A stretch of DNA of 27,685 nt from Alectryocaccomicrobium faecavium (GCA_018713425.1 DVOT01000213.1:1-27685), one strand, 5' to 3'. Positions 7,347 to 17,100 are shown, counted from the first letter of the stretch. The notes: generated by a model from the letters alone, not told the origin. A program made the numbers and translations.

Positions 7347-8072
7347 CTATGCGCGAAAATCCGCATACTTGCCGCTGCGCACATTGATCTGTCCCTGCGT
7401 CACGCCGCGCGCTTGCAAATCGCTGATGGCGGCGCTAGCGAGCACCAGCTTGTTGTCCAGGTTTTCGCTGTTGCCCAGCACCACCACCATGCCACTACGC
7501 GCGATCAAATACATGTTGTCCGGATTTTCCACATTTAATTCGGAAACCATGGAAACCGCGTCCGCCTGGCGGATGGCTGTGAGCGCTGCGCTCATCGCCT
7601 CCACCTGCCCTTTCACATCGGTAACGATGGCGCTGCCCACGGAATAGCGCGTGGGCTTGACGCCCGTCACGTACACGAGCGAATCGCCGGGTAAGGCGTT
7701 CACCCGTTCCATCATCACGCCTTCATCATCCAGTACCAGAACCACGCCATAGCAATCCACATATGCGCCGGGCGTGCGCTCTTCCACCGAGATCACCACG
7801 GTATCGGGCAATTGGGTGGAAACCCCCAGCGCCTTTGCCTGGCCGTAGGACGCTAAGTTGTGCATGGCGTTTTGCGCGTCCACGCGAAAAATGCTATCCC
7901 CAATCGACAGGCCGCTCATGCGGATCACATCCGCGTCGGAAAGATTCTGGTTGCCTTCCACCACGATTTCCCGCACAATGAACACATTGCCTGCCAACAC
8001 ATACAGGGCCAGCACCATGACCACTATCGCCACCAGCAAAAGTCCTTTTGCCTCCCGCTTTCTGGATGCCAT
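7347..8072 (-). CDS. ftsQ: cell division protein FtsQ/DivIB
   Basis: A 241-residue single-pass membrane protein with a short basic cytoplasmic tail, one membrane helix (about residues 10-30) and an extracellular POTRA domain. The POTRA domain starts at VREIVVEGNQNLSDADVIR and is followed by a beta domain containing VVISVEERTPGAYV. FtsQ/DivIB joins FtsL and FtsB/DivIC to couple the Z-ring to septal wall synthesis. ATG at 8072 is preferred; the best Shine-Dalgarno site, AGGAGG, is a rather long 12 bases upstream. It starts 24 bases after murA and is separated from ftsA by a promoter-containing gap. Confidence 0.93.
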   Translation of the reverse strand: MASRKREAKGLLLVAIVVMVLALYVLAGNVFIVREIVVEGNQNLSDADVIRMSGLSIGDSIFRVDAQNAMHNLASYGQAKALGVSTQLPDTVVISVEERTPGAYVDCYGVVLVLDDEGVMMERVNALPGDSLVYVTGVKPTRYSVGSAIVTDVKGQVEAMSAALTAIRQADAVSMVSELNVENPDNMYLIARSGMVVVLGNSENLDNKLVLASAAISDLQARGVTQGQINVRSGKYADFRA

Positions 8073-8096
8073 GCCCGCATTCCGCCTCCTACCGTT

Positions 8097-9341
8097 TTAA
8101 ATCCTGCGTATATCCGCGCCCAACGCGTTGAGCGCCTCATCCAGCGCCTCATAGCCCCGGTCGATGAGCGGCACGCCTTCCACCTCGGTTACGCCCTCCG
8201 CGCAAAGCCCGGCCAACGTGAGCGCCGCGCCGCCGCGCAAATCCCGCGCCGCCACGCGCGCGCCGGTAAGCCTGCCGCCGCGCACCACGGCCATGCGATC
8301 CGAAAGGAAAATATCCGCCCCCATGCAACGCAATTGCGAGGCGTGCCCAAAGCGATTTTCGAACACGTTTTCCACAATCACACTGGTACCCTCCGCCACG
8401 CAGCACATGGCCATCATCTGCGCCTGCATATCGGTGGGAAACCCCGGATAGGGCTGCGTGCTCACCTCAATGGCGCGCAGCTTTTCCGGTGCGCGCAAGA
8501 AGATGCCCTCGCTTTGCGCATCGATTTGACAGCCTGCGCACCGCAGCTTATCCAGCACTGCCGCCAAATCGCCGCCCCGCGCGCCAGGGATGGCGATTTC
8601 CCCGCCGGTGATCGCGGCCGCCACCAGATAGGTGCCCGCCACAATGCGATCCGGCACCGGCTCATAGCGCGCGCCGTGCAACTGCTTCACGCCTTCGATC
8701 ACGATTTTATCCGTGCCCGCGCCTGCGATGTTGGCGCCCATGGCGTTCATAAAGCGCTGCAAATCCACGATTTCTGGCTCGCGCGCCGCGTTGAGGATCA
8801 CCGAGCGACCGGGCGCCAGCGCCGCCGCCATCATCACGTTCTCCGTCGCGCCCACGGAGGGGAAATCCAGATGTACTTCGCCGCCGCACAAATGCGCGCC
8901 ATCGCAATAAATCATCCCGTGCGCTTCCCGGATGGACACGCCCAACGCGCGCAGACCCTTGAGGTGCAAGTCGATCGGGCGCTGGCCGATTTCGCAACCG
9001 CCCGGATATGTAACGGCTGCGCGGCGGAACCGCCCCAGGATGGAACCCATCATAAAGATGGAGGAGCGCAGCGATTTGGAAAGATGCCGCGGCATTTCCC
9101 AGCCGCTGGCGTCCGCGGCGTCGATGGAAACTTCCGCACCCTCGCGCTTCCAGCGGCAACCGAGCGTGCCCAGGATCGCCAGCATATTGTCCACATCCGC
9201 AATCCGCGGACAATTGAGCACCGCCACGGGTTCCCCGGCCAATAGCGCTGCCGCCAGAATGGGCAGCACCGCGTTCTTGGCGGCGCGCACGCGCGCCGTA
9301 CCGGCAATGCGCCTTCCTCCGGTTATGCGATATACATCCAC
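8097..9341 (-). CDS. murA: UDP-GlcNAc 1-carboxyvinyltransferase MurA
   Basis: A 414-residue EPSP-synthase-like enzyme that transfers enolpyruvate to UDP-GlcNAc, the first committed step of peptidoglycan synthesis, in the cytoplasm. The substrate-binding Lys-Asn pair is at residues 22-23 (AAKNAVLPILAA), and the catalytic, fosfomycin-reactive Cys is at about 116 in PGGCEIGQRPIDLH. YPGFPTDMQAQ and LTGARVAARDLR supply the later active-site Asp and Arg. Its length is normal. The start codon is GTG at 9341-9339, behind a G-rich GGGGGG stretch rather than a classical AGGAGG. It occupies the slot after ftsW where murG (often followed by murB or murA) usually lies. Confidence 0.96.
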   Translation of the reverse strand: MDVYRITGGRRIAGTARVRAAKNAVLPILAAALLAGEPVAVLNCPRIADVDNMLAILGTLGCRWKREGAEVSIDAADASGWEMPRHLSKSLRSSIFMMGSILGRFRRAAVTYPGGCEIGQRPIDLHLKGLRALGVSIREAHGMIYCDGAHLCGGEVHLDFPSVGATENVMMAAALAPGRSVILNAAREPEIVDLQRFMNAMGANIAGAGTDKIVIEGVKQLHGARYEPVPDRIVAGTYLVAAAITGGEIAIPGARGGDLAAVLDKLRCAGCQIDAQSEGIFLRAPEKLRAIEVSTQPYPGFPTDMQAQMMAMCCVAEGTSVIVENVFENRFGHASQLRCMGADIFLSDRMAVVRGGRLTGARVAARDLRGGAALTLAGLCAEGVTEVEGVPLIDRGYEALDEALNALGADIRRI

Positions 9342-9412
9342 CGATCACACCCCCCATGATTCACAACCACATCACCAGGGTATGACCAGGGAAGGAAACG
9401 CGTGCATGGGCG

Positions 9413-10564
9413 CTATGCGCCGCTCCGGCGCGCTACATTGAGCAGCACCGCCACAGCGCACATCACGATGGAAACGCTCGTACCGCCCGCGGAAAAGAAG
9501 GGCAGCGGCAGTCCCGTCGTGGGAATGAGGCCGATCACCACCGCCACATTGAGCACGCACTGCACGCCGATCATGCAGGCGATTCCGCCCGCCAGCAGCG
9601 ATCCAAACCGATCCGGGCAGCGCAGCGCGATGCGGAACGCGAAAAACTCAAACGCCACAAACAATCCCAGGATCAAAAGGCACCCTACCAATCCCATATC
9701 CTCGCCGACGACGGCAAAGATAAAATCCGATTCCGGATAGGGCAAGAACGCGTATTTTTGTCGGCCGCGCCCCAGTCCCATGCCGAACAGCCCGCCCGAG
9801 CCAAAGGCCAGCAGCGATTGCGCCAGTTGATACCCCTCATCGGAAAGGTATTTCCACGGATCGCGGAAGGACATCAGGCGCTCGCGGCGGTATTCCTCGC
9901 TGAGCGCGTAGAACGCGCCAACCGCCGCGCCGCATGCGCCAATGAGCGAAAGATGGCTCCATTTCGCGCCCGCAAGCATCACCATCAACGCGGCTACAAT
10001 CACGATGGAACCGGCGGTTGAAAGGTTTGGCTGCTGCAAAATCAGCAGGAACATCGCGCCCGGCACCAGAAAGAGCGGCGCCAATCCGCGAAACAGCCGC
10101 TGCAAATCGCGCCGCCGGGCCGCCAGCGCGCGCGCCATATAGGCCACCATGGAATATTTGGCCAATTCCGAGGGTTGGAATCCCACAAACCCCAGGCTCA
10201 GCCAGCGCCGGGAACCATTGACGGATTTTCCCACACCCGGTATGGCCACTAGCACGAGTAGCAGCAGACTCAGCGCCACCAACCCCAGGCAAACCGCGCT
10301 ATTTTGCAAAACTCGGTAGTCTACGCGCAGCACCAGCGCCATGCCCACCGCGCCCACGCCCACGCCCATCAGCTGAGAGAGCACTTCCGAAAGGGGGTTG
10401 CCCTGGTCCTGCGCGTTGTAAAAGCTGGCGGCGTACAGGACGATCAATCCCATCGCCAGCAGCGCCGCGAAGCTGATGAGCAAACCCTTTTCATCCGCCG
10501 AAAGCCGCCTCTTCGCCGGGAGAATGCCCGGCGCTTTTGCCCCGAATCCAGGGCGGGCGGTCAA
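9413..10564 (-). CDS. ftsW: lipid II polymerase FtsW (SEDS family)
   Basis: A 383-residue SEDS glycosyltransferase with about ten membrane helices. It polymerises lipid II at the septum together with the cognate transpeptidase. Family marks are SRRWLSLGFVGFQPSELAK, the extracellular loop with YPESDFIFAVVGEDMG, and the C-terminal IPTTGLPLPFFSAGGTS. The start is taken as TTG at 10564, which overlaps the murD stop as TTGA and implies coupling. No strong Shine-Dalgarno site is visible there, so the exact N-terminus is uncertain. The gene is followed by a 71-base gap before murA, too short for murG. Confidence 0.95.
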   Translation of the reverse strand: MTARPGFGAKAPGILPAKRRLSADEKGLLISFAALLAMGLIVLYAASFYNAQDQGNPLSEVLSQLMGVGVGAVGMALVLRVDYRVLQNSAVCLGLVALSLLLLVLVAIPGVGKSVNGSRRWLSLGFVGFQPSELAKYSMVAYMARALAARRRDLQRLFRGLAPLFLVPGAMFLLILQQPNLSTAGSIVIVAALMVMLAGAKWSHLSLIGACGAAVGAFYALSEEYRRERLMSFRDPWKYLSDEGYQLAQSLLAFGSGGLFGMGLGRGRQKYAFLPYPESDFIFAVVGEDMGLVGCLLILGLFVAFEFFAFRIALRCPDRFGSLLAGGIACMIGVQCVLNVAVVIGLIPTTGLPLPFFSAGGTSVSIVMCAVAVLLNVARRSGA

Positions 10565-11922
10565 TCGCTCAGCGCGCTGGCGAGGTCCTTAAACGCTTCG
10601 CCGCGGTGTTCGAAGTCGCTGAACATGTCAAAACTCGCGCATGCCGGGGACAGCAGCACGTTTTCCCCCGGCTTGGCCAGCGAAGCCGCCAGTTGCACCA
10701 CCGAGGCAAAATCGTGGTCGTTTTCCGGACGATGCACGTTGGTATAACCCGCGCGCGCCAAAGCCTGCGCGATGGCCTCTCCTGTGTCCCCATAGACGAT
10801 TGCATCACGGATCCAGCGGGAATTGCGGATTACCTCGCACATGGCACTGTAATCCGAGTGCTTTTCGCTGCCGCCGAGCAGTAGCACTGTGGGACGGTTC
10901 ATGGTTTTCACGGCTTTCACTGTGGAATCCGGATTCGTAGCCTTAGAATCGTTGATATACGTCACGCCACGGCGCGTACACACCGTTTCAATGCGGTGCT
11001 CCACGCCCTTGAACGTGCGCAGCGTGTGGCGAATCACCGCCACGGGAATGCCCGCCTGCATGGCGCAGGCCACAGCGGCCAGTGCGTTTTCCAGATTGTG
11101 CGGCCCGGGAATGCGCACTTCGCTCACGCCACAAATGGCCCGCGCGCTATCCGGCGCGCCAAAATACAGCGTTTCCTCCCGCACAAACGCGCCAAAGGGC
11201 GGGATCTGCGTGCGCGAAAACCACACCACGCGGCACATGGCTTTGGGCGCCAGCGCGCGCAGAGTGGGGTCGTCGTAATTGAGCACCACGCTGTCGCCGT
11301 CCTTCTGATTTTCAAAGACGCGCGCTTTCAGCTCGATATAGCGCTCCATGGTCTTGTGCCGGTTCATATGATCCTCGGTGATATTGAGGATGGCGGAAAT
11401 CAGCGGATGGAACTTGGCGATGGATTCCAGTTGGAAGGAGGACAACTCGCAAACGATCATATCGTCTGCCTGGGTTTGGGCGGCGATGTCCGCGTAGGGC
11501 GCGCCAATGTTGCCCACCACAAACGTGCGCTTGCCCGCATTTTTGCAAATTTCTCCCAGCAGGGTTGTGGTGGTCGTTTTCCCATTGGTGCCCGTGACCG
11601 CCATGACCTTGCCCATGCTCATCCGATAGGCCAGTTCCACCTCGCCAATCACCTCAATGCCCATTTCCCGCGCCTTGGCGACCGCCGGGTGCTCGATGGG
11701 CACGCCCGGGCTGATCACCACCAAGTCCACGCCGTCCAGCAGCGTTTGCGCGTCCTCTCCCAGTCGGAACTCCACATTTTCCAGCCGCAAGCCATCTAGC
11801 ACGCTGCCCAGCTCTGCCTCGCTCTTGCGGTCGTTCAAAATCACAAAATTCCCTTTTTCATGCAAAAGCCGCGCCGCGGCAATTCCGCTGCGCGCCATAC
11901 CAATCACCAAAACCCTTTTCAT
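10561..11922 (-). CDS. murD: UDP-MurNAc-L-Ala:D-Glu ligase MurD
   Basis: A 453-residue Mur ligase that adds D-glutamate to UDP-MurNAc-L-alanine using ATP. The N-terminal Rossmann domain begins KRVLVIGMARSGIAAARLL. The ATP-binding P-loop GTNGKTTTT is at residues 111-119, ITEDHMNRH gives the central-domain motif, and the C-terminal domain has YINDSKATNPDST and LLLGGSEK, typical of MurD rather than MurC/E/F. ATG at 11922 is preceded by GGGGGG and AGAGG. Its stop overlaps the ftsW start by TTGA. It lies 42 bases after mraY, the normal order. Confidence 0.97.
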   Translation of the reverse strand: MKRVLVIGMARSGIAAARLLHEKGNFVILNDRKSEAELGSVLDGLRLENVEFRLGEDAQTLLDGVDLVVISPGVPIEHPAVAKAREMGIEVIGEVELAYRMSMGKVMAVTGTNGKTTTTTLLGEICKNAGKRTFVVGNIGAPYADIAAQTQADDMIVCELSSFQLESIAKFHPLISAILNITEDHMNRHKTMERYIELKARVFENQKDGDSVVLNYDDPTLRALAPKAMCRVVWFSRTQIPPFGAFVREETLYFGAPDSARAICGVSEVRIPGPHNLENALAAVACAMQAGIPVAVIRHTLRTFKGVEHRIETVCTRRGVTYINDSKATNPDSTVKAVKTMNRPTVLLLGGSEKHSDYSAMCEVIRNSRWIRDAIVYGDTGEAIAQALARAGYTNVHRPENDHDFASVVQLAASLAKPGENVLLSPACASFDMFSDFEHRGEAFKDLASALSD

Positions 11923-11964
11923 CCTCTATCCCCCCAATCACACGATATCGAATTCAGCGTTTCT

Positions 11965-12960
11965 TTATGCTGTGAAACCCAGCAGCGCTACCAAGCACAG
12001 GGCGATCGTAACCAGATCGTACATGGCCACAATTTTGGTTTCCGGCATGCCGGAAAGCTCAAAGTGGTGGTGTAGCGGCGCCATTTTGAAAATGCGCTTG
12101 CCATGCGTTTTTTTGAAATACAGCATCTGGATGATATCCGAAAGGCTGGAAATGAGCATGGTGAACGCAATCAACGGCAGCAGCAGCGAAAGCCGTGTGA
12201 CCAGCGCCATACCCGCCAGCGCGCCGCCAATAGCAAAAGAGCCGACATCTCCCATAAATACGTTGGCCGGATGCGTGTTATACCGCAAAAAACCGATTAC
12301 CGCGCCGGTCATCGCGCCCGAAAACACCGCCGTGGCCAGGTACTCGCTCTCCATGTCCGGATGCGCCGCGGCAAGCAGCGCGCAAATGAGGCTCATGGTG
12401 GCAAAATCCACCGCGCCCGTGCCGGCCAGCAGCCCGTCCAGCCCATCCAGGAGATTGGCGGAATTCACCGTGCCCACCAGCACAAACGCAATCACGGGAA
12501 TGTAGCACCAGCCCAGGTTCCATTCCACGCCGAAAAACGGCACCACCAGGCTGGAACCCACCAGCGGATGCAGATACGCCCAAACACCCATGCCAATCGC
12601 CAAAATGATCTGCGGCACGAGCTTCTGCTTGGGCGTGAGCCCCAGGGAACGCTTTTTTTTGACTTTGATAAAATCGTCCACAAAGCCGATCAGCCCAAAA
12701 CCAACCATGCAGACCAGCGGCATGGCCACAATCTGCCAATCCGCCTGCGGCGGCGCAAAAATCACGCCCGCCACCAGCGCCGGCAAAGCAAAAATCATGC
12801 CGCCCATGGTGGGAATGCCCTGCTTGACCTTGTGCGATTGCGGCCCGAGTTCGTTGATGGTCTGGCCGAATTTCATTCGTTTGAGCCAAGGAATAAAAAT
12901 AGGGCCCAGTGCCAACGCCATGACAAAGGCCGCCAACACCGTATAAATGATTCTTTGCAT
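11965..12960 (-). CDS. mraY: phospho-MurNAc-pentapeptide translocase MraY
   Basis: A 331-residue integral membrane enzyme with about ten helices that makes lipid I by moving phospho-MurNAc-pentapeptide onto undecaprenyl phosphate. Catalytic and Mg-binding residues are visible in FVDDFIK (residues 93-99), NLLDGLDGLLAG (from 169) and FMGDVGSFAIGG, and MAPLHHHFE supplies the histidine motif. Length is normal. The ATG at 12960 has GGAGG nine bases upstream. Only 15 bases separate it from the murE stop, so murF, which usually sits between these two genes, is absent. Confidence 0.97.
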   Translation of the reverse strand: MQRIIYTVLAAFVMALALGPIFIPWLKRMKFGQTINELGPQSHKVKQGIPTMGGMIFALPALVAGVIFAPPQADWQIVAMPLVCMVGFGLIGFVDDFIKVKKKRSLGLTPKQKLVPQIILAIGMGVWAYLHPLVGSSLVVPFFGVEWNLGWCYIPVIAFVLVGTVNSANLLDGLDGLLAGTGAVDFATMSLICALLAAAHPDMESEYLATAVFSGAMTGAVIGFLRYNTHPANVFMGDVGSFAIGGALAGMALVTRLSLLLPLIAFTMLISSLSDIIQMLYFKKTHGKRIFKMAPLHHHFELSGMPETKIVAMYDLVTIALCLVALLGFTA

Positions 12961-12975
12961 GGTTTTGCGCCTCCG

Positions 12976-14433
12976 TTATTCTCCCCGCATTTGGGCGAGC
13001 AGTTCCGCCACGACGATGCGCTCATCGAACGGATGCTTCACCCCGCGAATCTCCTGGTACGTTTCGTGTCCTTTACCCGCCAGCACGACCACATCGTTTT
13101 CCTGAGCGATGCGCAACGCTTCGCGAATGGCCTCGCGCCGGTTTTCAATCACCACATAGGGGCAATCCGTGCGCTTGATGCCCTCCTCCACGCTGGCGAG
13201 AATTTCGTAAGGATCCTCGCTGCGAGGGTTATCGCTGGTAAGAATCACATAATCCGCCAGCCGGCCGCCAATTTCGCCCATCAGCGGGCGCTTTTCCCGG
13301 TCGCGATCCCCGCCGCAACCGAACAGCGCGATCACGCGGGCGCGCGCCGTTTGCCGCACAGCCCTAAGCACGTTTTCCAGCGCGTCGGGCGAGTGCGCGT
13401 AATCGAGGATCACGTGATAGGGCGTGCCCGTATTCAGCAGCTCGATGCGGCCCGGTATGGTGCGAACAGCTTCCAGCCCGCGCCGGATCGCGTCCTGATC
13501 CACGCCCACCGCGTTGCATAGCGCTGCGGCCACCAAGCTGTTGTACACATTGAAAATTCCCGGCACCCGCAGTTGCACCGGAATGCGGAAACGCTTGTGG
13601 AAGCAGAGCAGAAAATTGCAGCCGCGCTCGTCCACTTCGATGTTCTTGGCGTAAATGTCGGCGCGCGCGCGAATGCCCACCGTTTTCACCGGACAAAGGA
13701 AGCGGCCCTGCTGCACGGCGAGCGCCAAATGCTCGTCGTCCACATTTACCACCATTTGTTTGGCCTGGCGGGCGAGCAGCAGCTTGGCCTCCAGATAGCG
13801 CTCCATGGTGCCGAAATAATCCAGATGATCCTGGGAAAAATTGGTAAAAGCCGCCACATCATACGCTAAGCCCGCTACGCGACACTGCGCCAGCGCGTGC
13901 GCCGTAACTTCCATCACCACAACTTCTACGCCAGCGTCGTCCATGCGGCGCAGGATGGAATGGAACTCGATGGGATCCGGCGTGGAAAGGCGGCTGGGAA
14001 ACTGTTCGCTGCCGATATAGGTGGATACCGTGCCGATCAGCCCCGTTTTGACGCCCGCTGAGTCCAAAATGGATTTCACCAGATAGCTCACCGTGGTTTT
14101 GCCCTTGGTGCCCGTGATGCCAATCAGGCGCATGTTCTTGGCCGGGTTGCCATAGAACGCCGCGGCCAAATAGGCCAGCGCCTCGCGCGCGTTTTCCACC
14201 AGCAGTTGCGGAATCTCCAGCGGCAGCTCCCGCTCCACCACCAATGCCGCCGCGCCATGCTGGGCGGCGGCTGGCGCAAAATCGTGTCCATCCGCGTTGG
14301 TGCCGGGAATACAGAAGAACAGCGCGCCGGGTTGCACCTTCCTGGAATCGATTTCCACGCTCGAAATTTCCACATCTGCGCCAATCAAGCGCGTTTTCCC
14401 GGGCACGTGTCCCGCCAACTCCCACAATTTCAT
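12976..14433 (-). CDS. murE: UDP-MurNAc-tripeptide synthetase MurE (meso-DAP type)
   Basis: A 485-residue Mur ligase that adds the third amino acid of the stem peptide. The N-terminal domain contains SVEIDSRKVQPGALFF, the ATP loop GTKGKTT is at residues 108-114, and the C-terminal substrate motif DNPRSEDP is at 401-408. The Arg in DNPR is the known mark of meso-diaminopimelate specificity, so the wall is predicted to be mDAP-type. The central motif reads MEVTAHAL where MEVSSHAL is more usual, a conservative change. It starts about 30 bases after the transpeptidase gene and ends 15 bases before mraY. Confidence 0.97.
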   Translation of the reverse strand: MKLWELAGHVPGKTRLIGADVEISSVEIDSRKVQPGALFFCIPGTNADGHDFAPAAAQHGAAALVVERELPLEIPQLLVENAREALAYLAAAFYGNPAKNMRLIGITGTKGKTTVSYLVKSILDSAGVKTGLIGTVSTYIGSEQFPSRLSTPDPIEFHSILRRMDDAGVEVVVMEVTAHALAQCRVAGLAYDVAAFTNFSQDHLDYFGTMERYLEAKLLLARQAKQMVVNVDDEHLALAVQQGRFLCPVKTVGIRARADIYAKNIEVDERGCNFLLCFHKRFRIPVQLRVPGIFNVYNSLVAAALCNAVGVDQDAIRRGLEAVRTIPGRIELLNTGTPYHVILDYAHSPDALENVLRAVRQTARARVIALFGCGGDRDREKRPLMGEIGGRLADYVILTSDNPRSEDPYEILASVEEGIKRTDCPYVVIENRREAIREALRIAQENDVVVLAGKGHETYQEIRGVKHPFDERIVVAELLAQMRGE

Positions 14434-14463
14434 GTCTTTCCCTCCAACGCCGGCCGCGTTTCT

Positions 14464-16578
14464 TTATTCTGGCACTTCAAAGACCACCCGTACCTTGGTC
14501 CCTTTTTTGGCCTGCTCGTTTGCCGCGGGCGATTGCGAAACCGCCACGCCGCTTCCATTGATCACCATCGTGAAACCGTGAGAGAGCAGCATGCGGTTCG
14601 CTTCCGATACGGATAGCCCCGTAACGTCCGGTACCGCGACGACCGCATTCTCCCCCGTTTCTTCTTCGCCGGTTACATATAGCATGACCAGCGAATGTTC
14701 CGCCATTCCCACGCCGCCCGCAGGCAACTGTTCCGTCACATGCGTTCCCGTTCCATCCAACAAAAAGGAAAAACCTGCTTCGCGCAGCACCTGCGCCGCA
14801 TCGGCGACCGTCATGCCCGTCACATCCGGCACGGACACCGTGGCAACTTCCTCTTCCTGCTCTATCTCCGGCGCAAACCCCAAATATTTGAGCGACTGGG
14901 TGAGCACTTCTTTGGCATAGGGCGCGGCGGTGGTGGAACCATAATCCGGCCGCTGCGTGGCCTCGTCCACGATGAATAGTACGGCGATCTGCGGGTCGTC
15001 CATGGGCGCAAAGCCAATGAACGAGCCAATGTGCATGTCGCTGGAAATAACGCCGTCCACGTAGATCTGCGCGGTGCCGGTTTTGCCGCCGATCCGATAC
15101 CCCTCCGCATACGCGTTGCGCCCGCCGCCATTGGTCACCACGTTTTCCAGCAAGCTCCGCATGGTGGCGCTGGTTTCTGGCCGGATCGGCTGGGAAACCA
15201 CCAAAGGCTGCGTTTCCTCCAGCACGTTTCCTTGCGCGTCGCGCACTTCTTTGACGACGTAAGGCCGCATAAGGTTGCCGCCATTGACCGCTGCCGAAGC
15301 GGCCGTGAGCAATTGCAGCGGCGTAACCGCTACCGATTGTCCAAAGCCAATGCGCGCGATGTCCACGCGTTTCACGGTGGAGCGGGAAATCAAAATGCCG
15401 CTCGCCTCGCCGGGGATGTCCACGCCCGTGGGCGCGCCCAGCCCGAACGCATCCAGATAATCGTAAAAGGTATCCACGCCCAACCGCAGGCCCAGCTCCA
15501 CAAACACGGGATTGCAGGAATTGCACAGCGCCTGCGCCATGGTTTCCGCCCCGTGCGGGTTGCCCCAGCAGCGGATGGTGCCGCCATCGACCTTGATCGA
15601 ACCAGAACAATAAAAATCCTCGTTCACATTCGTGAGCCCGGTGTCCAGCGCGGCGGCGCTGGTGAGAATTTTGAAGGTGGAACCCGGCTCATAAGCGTCC
15701 GTGATTAAGCGGTTGCGCATCAGCTCCGTCAGCGCGGACACGTCCTCGCGCGGGGGATCGTTGAGATCGTAGCCCGGCAAATTGACCATGGCGAGGATTT
15801 CCCCCGTTTGCGGCTGCATGGCGAGCACGCGCACGGCTTTGGCGCCGGTGATGTTCATGCATTCGCGCGCCGCCTTCTCAGCGAAGCTCTGAATCACCGA
15901 ATCCAGCGTGAGGACGACGCTGCCGCCATCCACCGCCGGGATGTATTCGTTCGCGCCATAGCTCAGTTCCCGGCCCCTGCCGTCGATCTCCGTGAGCGAA
16001 ACGCCCGCTTTGCCGGAAAGGTACTTGTCCAGCGCCATTTCCAGCCCCGCCTGGCCCACGCCGTCGATCGTCGTCAGCCCGATTAACTGGCAGGCCATTT
16101 CGCCCAGCGGATAATACCGCTTGCTATCCTCCTCCAAATAGAGGCCTGTGAGCGCGTCCTGCTGGGCGAGCATAGCGCGCAGTTGCTGGGCAATCTCTCG
16201 CGAAAGCTGGCGCTTGAGCGTCACTCCGCCTTTGGAGTTATCGGAAGCGCGCTCATAAATCGTTTCCTCATCCATGTTCAGGATGGGCGCCAGAATCTGC
16301 GCGAACCGCCGGGCATCTTTTACCTGGCGGGGGCTCACCGAGGCGATATAAGCCGTGGCGCTCATCGCCAGCGTGTTGCCGTTTCGGTCGTATATCGTAC
16401 CGCGCGCGGGAGCGATGGTGCTTTCGCTCGTCCACTGCGCCTGCGCGCGAGCTTGCAATTCTTCCGCCTGCAACACCTGCAAATCGAACAGGCGCGCGGC
16501 TAGCACCAGGTACAACACAAAGAATGCGATCATAGCCATCGCGATTCGCCTTCGTATCAGCGGCCCCGTCGCGATCAA
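14464..16578 (-). CDS. ftsI: septal peptidoglycan transpeptidase, FtsI/SpoVD type with two PASTA domains
   Basis: A class B penicillin-binding protein of 704 residues. It has an N-terminal membrane anchor (about residues 10-35), a pedestal domain and a transpeptidase domain with STFK at 300-303 (nucleophile Ser), SCN at 354-356 and KTG at 499-501. Two PASTA repeats follow (about 581-637 and 647-704, each opening VPDVTG). It cross-links septal peptidoglycan with FtsW. The start is placed at TTG 16578-16576, because AGGAGG lies exactly nine bases upstream. An open frame reaches back to another TTG at 16611 but without a site. PASTA domains match SpoVD or PBP2x relatives; the sequence alone does not show whether it serves vegetative division, sporulation or both. 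Confidence 0.95.
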   Translation of the reverse strand: MIATGPLIRRRIAMAMIAFFVLYLVLAARLFDLQVLQAEELQARAQAQWTSESTIAPARGTIYDRNGNTLAMSATAYIASVSPRQVKDARRFAQILAPILNMDEETIYERASDNSKGGVTLKRQLSREIAQQLRAMLAQQDALTGLYLEEDSKRYYPLGEMACQLIGLTTIDGVGQAGLEMALDKYLSGKAGVSLTEIDGRGRELSYGANEYIPAVDGGSVVLTLDSVIQSFAEKAARECMNITGAKAVRVLAMQPQTGEILAMVNLPGYDLNDPPREDVSALTELMRNRLITDAYEPGSTFKILTSAAALDTGLTNVNEDFYCSGSIKVDGGTIRCWGNPHGAETMAQALCNSCNPVFVELGLRLGVDTFYDYLDAFGLGAPTGVDIPGEASGILISRSTVKRVDIARIGFGQSVAVTPLQLLTAASAAVNGGNLMRPYVVKEVRDAQGNVLEETQPLVVSQPIRPETSATMRSLLENVVTNGGGRNAYAEGYRIGGKTGTAQIYVDGVISSDMHIGSFIGFAPMDDPQIAVLFIVDEATQRPDYGSTTAAPYAKEVLTQSLKYLGFAPEIEQEEEVATVSVPDVTGMTVADAAQVLREAGFSFLLDGTGTHVTEQLPAGGVGMAEHSLVMLYVTGEEETGENAVVAVPDVTGLSVSEANRMLLSHGFTMVINGSGVAVSQSPAANEQAKKGTKVRVVFEVPE

Positions 16579-16587
16579 CCGGCTAGC

Positions 16588-16593
16588 CCTCCT
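16588..16593 (-). promoter_or_regulatory. ribosome-binding site deciding the TTG start of ftsI
   Basis: AGAAGGAGG on the minus strand, with core AGGAGG at 16593-16588, lies nine bases before TTG at 16578. No other start codon sits at a suitable distance, which is why the TTG is chosen over the longer frame. Confidence 0.7.
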
Positions 16594-16632
16594 TCTCTGC
16601 TGTCCGCGCAAGTTGCCCTGCCGCGCAAACCT

Positions 16633-17085
16633 TTATGGCTGCGCGTCGGCAAGCTGCGTGGTTTCGCCTGGGAGCTGGATGAACAGCGCGCGCAGTTGGT
16701 CGTCCTGCGGATATACCATGCCCAACTTTTGCGCTTCCTGCTCGATCCTGCCCACTTGGGAAAGATTTTCTATGCTGACCTGTTCCATGTATTTGCGCGA
16801 TTGCAGGCTCTGAATTTGCCCATATAGCTCGCTCTGCCGCTTGGATTGGGCGTTTAACGCGACGCTCATGGTGATCTGACCCACCAACCCCGTGGCCAAA
16901 ATGCCGCAAGCGACCGCGCACAGCGCGCGGCTGAGCCTGCGCGCACGCCGCGTGACCTGGTTGCGCCTGCGCTCGCGCTCGATTTGCGGATTGACCACCA
17001 CGCGCCACGGGCGCGTATCCTCGCGATTCGCAGCGGCCGCGCTTCCCCGATTGCTGTCGTATTGTATGAAAGATTGCCTTTGCAT
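16633..17085 (-). CDS. ftsL: FtsL-like cell division protein
   Basis: A 150-residue bitopic protein. A basic cytoplasmic region of about 50 residues is rich in Arg and is followed by one membrane helix (about residues 53-73). A predicted extracellular coiled coil follows (QSKRQSELYGQIQSLQSRKY onward). The segment around RIEQEAQKLGMVYPQ is the recurring FtsL end motif. FtsL sequences are poorly conserved, so the call rests on architecture and on position between mraZ and the transpeptidase. It partners FtsQ and FtsB/DivIC. ATG at 17085 follows GGAGGGGG. It starts 15 bases after mraZ, so rsmH, normally between them, is missing. Confidence 0.85.
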   Translation of the reverse strand: MQRQSFIQYDSNRGSAAAANREDTRPWRVVVNPQIERERRRNQVTRRARRLSRALCAVACGILATGLVGQITMSVALNAQSKRQSELYGQIQSLQSRKYMEQVSIENLSQVGRIEQEAQKLGMVYPQDDQLRALFIQLPGETTQLADAQP

Positions 17086-17100
17086 AGAACTTTCCCCCTC

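Noticed and set aside
7860..9245. Long plus-strand open frame (461 codons) opposite ftsQ and murA, and similar ones at 6239-7246, 12103-13521 and 4508-5479
   Set aside because: These are antisense shadows of clearly identified genes. They are His/Arg/Ala-rich with no recognisable domain, have no proper ribosome-binding sites, and arise from GC-biased codon use on the other strand.
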